Of a stretch of DNA of 28,699 bases, positions 22,206-28,699 are shown piece by piece. The notes beneath the pieces were generated by a model. That model did no database searches. It worked only from the letters and a program-made list of their open reading frames with translations, and had not been told where the DNA came from. How positions within the stretch are numbered: position 1 is the stretch's first letter; each line of letters begins with the position of its first letter. The position numbers and the translations under genes are program-made. This DNA comes from Clostridium disporicum (GTDB lineage Bacteria; Bacillota; Clostridia; Clostridiales; Clostridiaceae): positions 1 through 28,699 of the forward strand of contig NZ_CYZX01000029.1 in NCBI RefSeq assembly GCF_001405015.1, written 5' to 3'.

Positions 22206-23765
22206 ATGAGAATAAATAATTCAATTAGGAATTCAATTACAGGATCAATATCAAGTTTACTAGCTATGATAATTGGATTTATAGCTCAAGGCGCATTTAT
22301 AAAAATACTAGGAGCAGAATATATGGGGCTAAATGGTTTATTTACTAATATTCTAACAATGCTTAGTATTTTTGAATTAGGAATAGGGAATGCAATTGTG
22401 TATAATCTATATAGACCAATTAAGGAAGAGAATACTGAAGAAATAAAGTCATTAATGAAATTTTATAAAAATATATATAATATTATTGCTATTTTAATTC
22501 TTTTTATTGGTATTTTAATAATACCATTTTTAGATAAATTAGTTGATGAAATAACAATAGATATAAATATTACCTTAATATATATTATGTTTTTAATTAG
22601 TACAATAACATCTTATATTGTTGCATATAAAAGAAGTTTAATATATGCAAATCAAAAAAATTATATAATAAACATAGTACATATGTTTTACATAGTAATA
22701 GTGAATTGTTTGCAGCTATTGATGTTATATTTCTGGAAAAACTACTATGTATATTTATTTATAAAAATAATTTGCCAATTATTAGAGAATATAATTATTA
22801 CTTTAATTGCTAATAAAATATATCCGTTTTTACTTGAAAAGGAAGTTAAGAGTTTGCCAAAAAACATTAGAAATGATGTTTTTCAAAAAGTAAGGGCTTT
22901 ATTTTTTCATAAGGTTGGAAGTTCTGTAATATTTGGAACAGACAATATAATTATTTCATATTTTTTTGGCGTAACGACTGTAGGATTATATACAAATTAT
23001 AGTATTATTATAAACGCAGTTAACTCATTATTTAATCAATTTAGAGATTCACTAACGGCTAGTGTTGGAAATATGTTAATAACTGAAAGTAAGGAAAAAT
23101 CATTTGATATTTTTAGAAAAATAAGATTCATTAATTTTTGGCTAGCTACCTTTTCAGCAACTTCCTTATTTGTAATTACGCAGTCTTTTATTAGTATATG
23201 GATAGGAGAAAAGTATTTATTGAGTATTGGAGTTCTTGCAACACTTTGTTTCAACTATTTTCAAAAGATGATGAGAAGTGTCTATAGCACATTTAAAGAT
23301 TCTGCTGGTATTTGGCAAGAAGATAAGTTCATACCTTTTATAGAATCTATTGTGAATATAGTTTTTTCAATAATATTTTTAAAGCTACTAGGTTTATCAG
23401 GGGTGTTTCTGGGAACAATAGTGAGCGGGTTAGTATTATGGTGTTATAGTTATCCTAAGTTTGTATATAAAAAATTATTTTCTAGAAGTTATATAGATTA
23501 TATAAAAGAAACTTTAGGATATATTATACTATTTACAATTATTGGTACATTTACATATTTAATATCTGTCACTGTAAATATTAAAAATAATTATATTGAA
23601 CTTTGTACTAATATAATTATTAGTTTAATAGTACCTAATTTATTACTATATGCAATTTTTTCGAAGACAGAAAACTTCATTTATTTTAAAAGTGTTTGTA
23701 GTAATATAGTAAATAAATTATTGAAGAAATTTGTAAAAAAAGAAAAAATAGCAATAAAAGTTTAG
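22206..23765 (+). CDS. Wzx-type polysaccharide flippase
   Basis: This 519-residue protein of the MOP/MATE-like exporter superfamily has about 14 membrane segments, beginning NSIRNSITGSISSLLAMIIG and AQGAFIKILGAEYMGLNGLF, typical of Gram-positive EpsK/Cps Wzx proteins. It moves the completed undecaprenyl-linked repeat unit across the membrane to the EpsG-like polymerase. The VYNLYRPIKEENTEEI loop after the second helix is also family-like. It is the last intact gene of the operon; no convincing terminator follows at once, only AT-rich DNA with the decayed galU. The ribosome binding site is weak, so translation may be coupled to the preceding gene. Confidence 0.92.
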   Translation: MRINNSIRNSITGSISSLLAMIIGFIAQGAFIKILGAEYMGLNGLFTNILTMLSIFELGIGNAIVYNLYRPIKEENTEEIKSLMKFYKNIYNIIAILILFIGILIIPFLDKLVDEITIDINITLIYIMFLISTITSYIVAYKRSLIYANQKNYIINIVHMFYIVIVNCLQLLMLYFWKNYYVYLFIKIICQLLENIIITLIANKIYPFLLEKEVKSLPKNIRNDVFQKVRALFFHKVGSSVIFGTDNIIISYFFGVTTVGLYTNYSIIINAVNSLFNQFRDSLTASVGNMLITESKEKSFDIFRKIRFINFWLATFSATSLFVITQSFISIWIGEKYLLSIGVLATLCFNYFQKMMRSVYSTFKDSAGIWQEDKFIPFIESIVNIVFSIIFLKLLGLSGVFLGTIVSGLVLWCYSYPKFVYKKLFSRSYIDYIKETLGYIILFTIIGTFTYLISVTVNIKNNYIELCTNIIISLIVPNLLLYAIFSKTENFIYFKSVCSNIVNKLLKKFVKKEKIAIKV

Positions 23766-24114
23766 TTAGATATAATAGAAAATAATTAAAAAGTTATTAA
23801 TTGTTATTCTTAGGTATTTTATTTCATAGGACATTTGCTAGCGCATATATATATTTAAATGAAATATCATCATTATAATACTAATATAGTTTTTATAGAT
23901 GAATATTGTATTGATTTTATTTGTATATTTTTAATAAGCATATTAGCATGAATAAGGAAGTTTTTTTGATTGAAGAAAGATAAATAACGCGTTAGATTAT
24001 AATTTAACAGATTTGTAACTGAAACAAGGGTGTATTATAGTAAGAAAATCACCTATTTTACTATTTATGTATATTTATATGCAATATACTATTATTTATA
24101 TATTTGAGAAAAGT
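23766..24114 (+). other. AT-rich stretch after the capsule operon, no intact gene
   Basis: About 350 bp with no credible open frame on either strand. I see no clear terminator, RNA gene or recognisable protein fragment. It borders the galU relic and is probably decayed DNA at the edge of the capsule cassette. Confidence 0.6.
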
Positions 24115-24662
24115 GTGAGAATAGGAAAAATAATAATACCGACTGAAGTTCTTTGTGCTAGATTTTTACTTACAATAAATGTTGAGCTAAAGGAAATTAT
24201 TATAATATTAGAAAAAAAAGAATGTATAAGTCCGTGTTTATAGATTTACAGATATTGAAATTATAAAAAATGTATTATATGGTAAGTTTAGTAACATAAA
24301 AATACTAAGAGAATAGGATATTCTATATGGTTTAAATATTGAAGATAGAGTATGCAAAGTTAAGGGCTCAGTTGAAAAATATTAAGTAGAAGAAACATCA
24401 CCTAATGTAGCTATATTAGAAAGATACAAAATAACTTCAAAAATATTTGAAATTTTATAAAATACAAAGTTAGGTACATATGGACAAATCAAACTTACAT
24501 ATGCATTACCTAAGCTTATAGATGAAGTTATGTATTTGATAAGATATTTAAGGTAGAGGATATAGCGTTGGAGATAAACTATGTTCTTTACAAGAGACAG
24601 TAGAATATAATTTAAGAAAAGAAGAATTAATAGATAGTTTTACTTATTATTTAAATAGATAA
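24115..24662 (+). pseudogene. galU: Decayed galU copy
   Basis: Two blocks match the intact galU at 27695-28564. In the first (24115-24216), the translation IIP-x6-RFL-x7-KE matches IIPAAGLGTRFL-x7-KE of GalU with exact spacing. In the second (about 24330-24662), NIEDRV-KVK-VEK, NVAIL-RYKIT-KIFEIL and Q-KLT-AL align with the GalU C-terminus; at DNA level, for example, TGTAGCTATATTAG then AAGATACA is nearly identical. The frame is broken by many stops and small shifts, and most of the middle (roughly residues 35-185) is missing. An old terminator-like hairpin still follows. This is an ancient duplicate or the former end of the capsule locus, now replaced in function by the intact copy 3.6 kb downstream. 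Confidence 0.88.
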
Positions 24663-24666
24663 TTAC

Positions 24667-24699
24667 TATAAGGAGTGTATTAAGTTTACACTCCTTATA
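24667..24699. terminator. Hairpin after the galU relic
   Basis: A 13-bp perfect stem, TATAAGGAGTGTA (24667-24679) with TACACTCCTTATA (24687-24699), loop of 7. No U-run follows, so it may be weak, but it separates the relic from glmM and is likely the relic's own terminator. Confidence 0.65.
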
Positions 24700-24727
24700 A
24701 ATTAAAATAGGAAAGAGGGATATTTAA

Positions 24728-26068
24728 ATGAGTAGAATGTTCGGAACCGATGGAGTAAGAGGTGTAGCAAATACGGAACTAACTGCAGATATAGCTTATA
24801 GTCTAGGAAGAGCAGGAGCTTATGTTTTAACAGAAGGAACACATAAACCAAAGATTCTTGTTGCAAAAGATACAAGAATATCTGGAGATATGTTAGAAGC
24901 AGCATTAGTTGCAGGTATACTTTCTGTAGGAGCTGAAGCTGTATTACTTGGCGTTGTACCAACACCAGCAGTAGCTTATTTAACAAGAAAGTACAATGCA
25001 GATGCAGGAGTAATGATATCAGCATCTCATAATCCGGTACAAGATAATGGTATTAAGTTCTTTGATAATAGAGGATATAAACTTGATGATAGTATAGAAG
25101 ATGAAATACAAAGAGTTATAGAAAGCAACTTTGCTGATGTTCCATCACCAATAGGTGGAGCAATAGGAAGATGCAGCACAGAACCTAGAGCGTTAGATGA
25201 ATATATAGATTTTGTTAAATCTACTATTCCTGGAGATTTAAAAGGAGTTAGAGTAGGTCTTGACTGTGCTAATGGAGCTGCTTATGAAGCTGCAGTTAAA
25301 GCATTTAGAGAACTTGGAGCAGTAGTTAGAGTAATTAACGATAATCCAGATGGAGAAAATATAAATGATGCTTGTGGATCAACACATCCAGAAGAATTAA
25401 TGGATTACGTAGTAAGAAAGAAATGTGATTTAGGATTTGCTTTTGATGGTGATGCAGATAGATGTATGGCTGTAGATGAAAATGGAAAGTTAATACACGG
25501 GGACTATATCCTAACTTTATGTGCTAAACATTTAAAAGATGAAGGTAAGTTAAAGGACGATACTTTAGTGGTAACTGTAATGAGTAACTTAGGGTTAGAT
25601 ATAGCTTGTAAAGAAGAAAAGATAAAGACAGTAAAGACTAAAGTTGGAGATAGATATGTATTAGAAGAAATGCTTAAGAATGGATATGTTTTAGGAGGAG
25701 AACAGTCAGGACATATAATATTCTTAGAACATAATACAACTGGAGATGGTTTATTAACAGCATTACAAGTTGCTGCTATTAAGAAGCAAACAGGTAAGAC
25801 TTTAAGTGAATTAGCTGGAATAATGAAAGAACTTCCTCAAGTATTAGTTAACGCTAGAGTTACTAATGATAAGAAAAACATCTATTTAGAAGATGAAGAA
25901 ATAATAAATTCTATTAAGGAAATCGAAGCTAAGTTAGATGGAAAAGGAAGAGTATTAATAAGACCATCAGGAACAGAACCTTTAATAAGAGTTATGCTTG
26001 AAGGTGAAAATCAAGAAGAAATTGATAAGATGGCTAATGACCTAGTTAACTTAATATTAACTAAGTAG
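24728..26068 (+). CDS. glmM: Phosphoglucosamine mutase
   Basis: GlmM converts glucosamine-6-phosphate to glucosamine-1-phosphate, the step before GlmU in UDP-GlcNAc synthesis, and is usually essential. The 446-residue length is typical. Motifs: MFGTDGVRGVAN at the N-terminus, active-site loop MISASHNPVQDNGIK with phosphoserine Ser100, metal loop AFDGDADR, sugar-binding GGEQSGHI, and phosphate-binding RPSGTEPLIRVM near the C-terminus. AAAGAGGG lies upstream of ATG 24728. A hairpin at 26107-26138 follows, so glmM and glmU are probably separate transcripts. Codon use is more typical of a clostridial core gene than that of the capsule cassette. Confidence 0.98.
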   Translation: MSRMFGTDGVRGVANTELTADIAYSLGRAGAYVLTEGTHKPKILVAKDTRISGDMLEAALVAGILSVGAEAVLLGVVPTPAVAYLTRKYNADAGVMISASHNPVQDNGIKFFDNRGYKLDDSIEDEIQRVIESNFADVPSPIGGAIGRCSTEPRALDEYIDFVKSTIPGDLKGVRVGLDCANGAAYEAAVKAFRELGAVVRVINDNPDGENINDACGSTHPEELMDYVVRKKCDLGFAFDGDADRCMAVDENGKLIHGDYILTLCAKHLKDEGKLKDDTLVVTVMSNLGLDIACKEEKIKTVKTKVGDRYVLEEMLKNGYVLGGEQSGHIIFLEHNTTGDGLLTALQVAAIKKQTGKTLSELAGIMKELPQVLVNARVTNDKKNIYLEDEEIINSIKEIEAKLDGKGRVLIRPSGTEPLIRVMLEGENQEEIDKMANDLVNLILTK

Positions 26069-26106
26069 ATAATATTATCAATAGTATTTATAAGTTTTTA
26101 GTATAC

Positions 26107-26142
26107 AAGCTATCTTATTACATATAATAAGATAGCTTTATA
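26107..26142 (+). terminator. Terminator after glmM
   Basis: A 14-bp perfect stem, AAGCTATCTTATTA (26107-26120) with TAATAAGATAGCTT (26125-26138), loop CATA, then TTATAT. The U-tract is short and the hairpin strong. Confidence 0.75.
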
Positions 26143-26175
26143 TAAAATAGTAAATTAAGAGGTATGGGAAGGTAT

Positions 26176-26259
26176 ATGAACAAATGTAATTTACTTTTAG
26201 TGTTAATAGGTGGGATATTAATAGTTTTATTATCTATTATATCTAAAATTAGCGTATAA
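26176..26259 (+). CDS. Small single-span membrane protein, 27 aa
   Basis: ATG 26176 opens a 27-codon frame (MNKCNLLLVLIGGILIVLL and on to ISKISV) that is almost entirely one hydrophobic helix with a short basic N-terminus, as expected of a small membrane protein. GGGAAGG lies 3 nt before this ATG; an in-frame ATG at 26164 would give 31 residues. It sits between the glmM terminator and glmU. I do not recognise it. In such AT-rich DNA a short hydrophobic frame can arise by chance, so the call is tentative. Confidence 0.4.
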   Translation: MNKCNLLLVLIGGILIVLLSIISKISV

Positions 26260-26304
26260 CTAATTAAACAGAAAATATAAATGAATTATTTTGTGGGGTG
26301 TTTT

Positions 26305-27675
26305 ATGTATAAAAGTGCTTTAATACTTGCAGCTGGGCAAGGTACTAGAATAAAATCAGATTTACCTAAAGTTTTACATAAAGCTTGTGGTAAAGAGATG
26401 GTAAATCACGTTATAGATACTTTAAGAAAAGCTGATATTACTGATATTAAAGTAATAATAGGTAAAGGTTCAGAATTGGTTAAAGAAAAAACTTCATCAA
26501 GAAAAGTAAGTTATTCTTTTCAAGAAGAACAATTAGGAACAGGTCATGCGGTTAAGTGTGCAATAGATTTCTTAAAAGGAAAGAAGGGAACAGTTGCTAT
26601 ATTCTGTGGAGATGCTCCATTAATAACAGAAGAAATTGTATCTAGACTATTTGATGAGCATAATTCAAATAACAATACAGCAACTCTTTTAACTTCAATC
26701 TTAGATGATGCTACAGGATATGGAAGAATCATAAGAGAAGGTAATGAAGTTTTAAAAATAGTTGAGCACAAAGATTGTAACGAAGAAGAATTAAAAGTTA
26801 CTGAAATGAACGCAGGTGTATATTGCTTCGATATAGAAAAACTAATAGAATCATTAGATAAGTTATCTAATAATAATTCACAAGGTGAACATTACTTAAC
26901 AGATGTTATAGGAATACTTAAATCACAAGGTGAAAAAGTTGGAGCTGTGGTTATAGACTTTGAAGAAACATTAGGAGTTAATTCGAGAGCACAGTTAGCT
27001 CAAGTTGAAGCTATACTTAGAAAAAGAATAAATGCTAAGCACATGGATAATGGAGTAACTTTAATAGATCCTAACAATACATACATCGGAGCAGATGTTG
27101 TTAGAGGAAAAGATACTATAGTATATCCAGGTAATGTACTTGAGGGTAATACAGTTATAGGCGAAAGATGTACTTTATACCCAAATTCAAGAATAAACAA
27201 TAGTACTATAGAAGATGAAGTTGAGATTCAATCTTCAGTAATTTTAGATAGTAAAGTTGGTTCTAATACAACAGTAGGACCATTTGCATATATCCGTCCA
27301 GATTCAGTTATAGGTAACCATGTAAGAATTGGAGATTTCGTTGAAATAAAGAAATTTGTAATTGGAAATAATACTAAGGTGTCTCATTTAACATATGTTG
27401 GTGATGCTGAAGTAGGAGAAAACTGTAATTTTGGTTGTGGAACAGTTACTGTAAATTATGATGGTAAGAATAAAAATAAAACTATTATAGGAAATAATAG
27501 CTTTATAGGATGTAATACTAATTTAATTTCACCAGTAACAGTTGAAGATAACACATATATTGCAGCAGGGTCTACTATAACAGATGATGTTAAGAGTGGT
27601 GAACTTGCAGTAGCAAGAGCTAAGCAAAGAAACATACCAGGATGGGTAGATAAAAGAGGATTATTAAAGAAGTAA
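26305..27675 (+). CDS. glmU: Bifunctional GlcNAc-1-P uridyltransferase/GlcN-1-P acetyltransferase
   Basis: GlmU acetylates glucosamine-1-phosphate and then couples it to UTP, giving UDP-GlcNAc for peptidoglycan and for the capsule dehydratase upstream. The 456-residue protein starts MYKSALILAAGQGTRIKS, with the pyrophosphorylase signature and KVLH; EEQLGTGHAV and FCGDAPL follow. The C-terminal half is a left-handed beta-helix of hexapeptide repeats, with IRPDSVIGNHVRIGDFVEI, VSHLTYVGDAEVG and NYDGKNKNKTIIG as in the acetyltransferase site. I start at ATG 26305 (GGGGTG 4-9 nt upstream) because the eight residues added from ATG 26281 are not family-like and lack a ribosome binding site. galU follows after 19 bp, probably cotranscribed. 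Confidence 0.98.
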   Translation: MYKSALILAAGQGTRIKSDLPKVLHKACGKEMVNHVIDTLRKADITDIKVIIGKGSELVKEKTSSRKVSYSFQEEQLGTGHAVKCAIDFLKGKKGTVAIFCGDAPLITEEIVSRLFDEHNSNNNTATLLTSILDDATGYGRIIREGNEVLKIVEHKDCNEEELKVTEMNAGVYCFDIEKLIESLDKLSNNNSQGEHYLTDVIGILKSQGEKVGAVVIDFEETLGVNSRAQLAQVEAILRKRINAKHMDNGVTLIDPNNTYIGADVVRGKDTIVYPGNVLEGNTVIGERCTLYPNSRINNSTIEDEVEIQSSVILDSKVGSNTTVGPFAYIRPDSVIGNHVRIGDFVEIKKFVIGNNTKVSHLTYVGDAEVGENCNFGCGTVTVNYDGKNKNKTIIGNNSFIGCNTNLISPVTVEDNTYIAAGSTITDDVKSGELAVARAKQRNIPGWVDKRGLLKK

Positions 27676-27694
27676 TATAAATTGAGGTAAATGT

Positions 27695-28564
27695 ATGGAA
27701 AATAAAATCAGAAAAGCAATAATACCAGCAGCAGGTCTTGGTACTAGATTTTTACCTGCAACAAAAGCTCAACCTAAGGAAATGCTTCCTATAGTTGATA
27801 AGCCTACTTTACAGTACATAATAGAAGAATGTGTTGCTTCAGGAATTGAAGAGATTCTTATTATAACAGGAAGAAATAAGAAGAGCATTGAGGATCACTT
27901 TGATAGATCTGTAGAGCTTGAAATGGAGCTTGAAAAATCAGGTAAGCAAGAGATGCTTGAAATGGTTAGGGAAATATCTGATATGGTAAACATCCATTTC
28001 ATAAGACAAAAGGAGCCAAGAGGATTAGGACATGCTATTCATTGTGCTAAGACTTTCGTAGGGGATGAACCTTTTGCTGTTCTTCTTGGAGATGATGTTG
28101 TTTATAATGAAGAGAAGCCTTGTTTAAAGCAACTTATTGATTGTTATGGAGAGTATAAGACATCTGTATTAGGTGTACAAACTGTAGCTAAGAAAGATGT
28201 TAATAAGTATGGAATTGTTGGTGGAATTCATATTGAAGACAGAGTATATAAGGTTAAAGATCTAGTAGAAAAACCTTCAATGGAAGAAGCTCCATCAAAT
28301 GTAGCTATATTAGGAAGATACATAATAACTCCGAAGATATTTGAAATATTAGAAAACACAGCTCCAGGTAAGGGTGGAGAAATCCAGCTTACAGATGCAT
28401 TACTTCAGTTAATAAAGGAAGAAGCCATGTATGCTTATGACTTTGAAGGAAGAAGATATGATGTCGGAGATAAATTAGGATTCTTACAAGCAACAGTTGA
28501 GTATGCTTTAAGAAAACCTGAATTAAAAGATGGATTTATTGAGTATTTAAAAACTATAGTTTAA
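27695..28564 (+). CDS. galU: UTP-glucose-1-phosphate uridylyltransferase
   Basis: GalU makes UDP-glucose, the precursor of UDP-galactose, glycolipids and many capsule sugars. The 289-residue protein has the full signature: IRKAIIPAAGLGTRFLPATK, KEMLPIVDKPTLQYIIEE, the nucleotide-binding RQKEPRGLGHAIHCAK, VLLGDD, GIVGGIHIEDRVYKVKDLVEK and a C-terminal GRRYDVGDKLGFLQATVEYAL. GAGG lies about 8 nt before the ATG. It is the intact paralogue of the relic at 24115-24662. Its stop lies 3 bp before the right inverted repeat, whose hairpin serves as its terminator. Confidence 0.98.
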   Translation: MENKIRKAIIPAAGLGTRFLPATKAQPKEMLPIVDKPTLQYIIEECVASGIEEILIITGRNKKSIEDHFDRSVELEMELEKSGKQEMLEMVREISDMVNIHFIRQKEPRGLGHAIHCAKTFVGDEPFAVLLGDDVVYNEEKPCLKQLIDCYGEYKTSVLGVQTVAKKDVNKYGIVGGIHIEDRVYKVKDLVEKPSMEEAPSNVAILGRYIITPKIFEILENTAPGKGGEIQLTDALLQLIKEEAMYAYDFEGRRYDVGDKLGFLQATVEYALRKPELKDGFIEYLKTIV

Positions 28565-28572
28565 CTAAAAAA

Positions 28573-28625
28573 GGGGCTGTCTCTGAAATGATTTTTAAAA
28601 TCATTTCAGTAGACGGTCTTTTTAT
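28573..28625. terminator. Terminator after galU, within the right repeat
   Basis: GGGGCTGTCT plus CTGAAATGAT (28573-28592) pairs with ATCATTTCAG plus AGACGGTCTT further on, giving about 20 bp with several G:U pairs and one bulge, followed by TTTTTATTTTTT. It is the mirror copy of the left hairpin and should also work on the minus strand. Confidence 0.9.
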
Positions 28626-28673
28626 TTTTTATTCATATATTTATATGAAATTATTTCTAAATGAACAAGTTTT

Positions 28674-28699
28674 TTGACACGACAAATAGGAGGTTATAA
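28674..28699 (+). promoter_or_regulatory. Outward-facing promoter- or RBS-like block at right edge
   Basis: TTGACA (28674-28679), 15 bp, TATAA at 28695-28699, with AGGAGG inside the spacer. It mirrors the left edge. The very AT-rich DNA upstream could act as an UP element if this is a strong promoter; AGGAGG six bases from the edge could equally be the ribosome binding site of a gene starting just outside. Confidence 0.35.

Larger units (their letters stand above)
28568..28699. repeat. Right copy of 132-bp perfect inverted repeat
   Basis: This is the exact reverse complement of bases 1-132. It starts 4 bp after the galU stop codon and runs to the window edge. It contains the galU terminator, an AT-rich stretch and an outward TTGACA with AGGAGG and TTATAA. 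Confidence 0.97.

Noticed and set aside
23766..24114. Possible additional gene between flippase and galU relic
   Set aside because: All frames are broken within short distances on both strands and no motif is recognisable.
24702..25025. 107-codon leucine-rich minus-strand frame opposite glmM
   Set aside because: Antisense to the highly conserved glmM N-terminus; its Leu/Gln repeats are a reverse-complement artefact.
1..28699. CRISPR array, tRNA or rRNA genes, prophage genes, replication origin
   Set aside because: I saw no regularly spaced repeats, no cloverleaf or rRNA-like sequence within the window, no phage structural genes and no DnaA-box cluster.

Overview
The window looks like chromosomal DNA of a very AT-rich Clostridium, most like C. 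perfringens. I base this on the codon and base composition, GGAGG-type ribosome binding sites, a purine riboswitch and a T-box leader, IS1595-family elements of the clostridial type, and a Gram-positive (eps/cap-like) polysaccharide operon. Species assignment is inference; no database was searched.

Layout. Bases 1-132 and 28568-28699 are a perfect 132-bp inverted repeat that bounds the window. Inside it, left to right: a small FMN-bind-like lipoprotein; a guanine-class riboswitch and the hypoxanthine/guanine permease it controls; a 3,449-bp IS1595-family element (2377-5825) with 25-bp terminal inverted repeats and a perfect 8-bp target duplication, carrying an Lsa/Vga-type ABC-F ribosome-protection gene behind an attenuator with a three-codon leader peptide; an isolated T-box leader; a second IS1595-family element (6150-7828) with a 137-aa passenger and no target duplication; and the C-terminal stub of the gene the T-box probably once controlled.

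From about 8.3 to 23.8 kb is one rightward capsule/exopolysaccharide operon: two Wzz-type co-polymerase subunits, a BY-kinase, a structured intergenic RNA with an intrinsic terminator, a membrane UDP-GlcNAc 4,6-dehydratase, an initiating phosphoglycosyltransferase, a PglD/NeuD acetyltransferase, five glycosyltransferases, an EpsG-like polymerase, a pyruvyltransferase and a Wzx flippase. The logic is Wzx/Wzy-dependent: the initiating transferase loads a sugar on undecaprenyl phosphate, glycosyltransferases extend it, the pyruvyltransferase adds acidic ketals, Wzx flips it, the EpsG-like protein polymerises it, and Wzz plus kinase set length and export. No aminotransferase (needed between dehydratase and acetyltransferase) and no CpsB/YwqE-type phosphatase is present.

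After the operon comes about 0.95 kb without an intact gene that contains a decayed galU copy (24115-24662). The window ends with housekeeping precursor genes glmM, glmU and intact galU, which make UDP-GlcNAc and UDP-glucose for cell wall and capsule. The most noteworthy items are the ABC-F-carrying transposon with its attenuator, the T-box leader left in front of a transposase, the structured RNA/terminator inside the capsule operon, the galU relic and the window-bounding inverted repeat.
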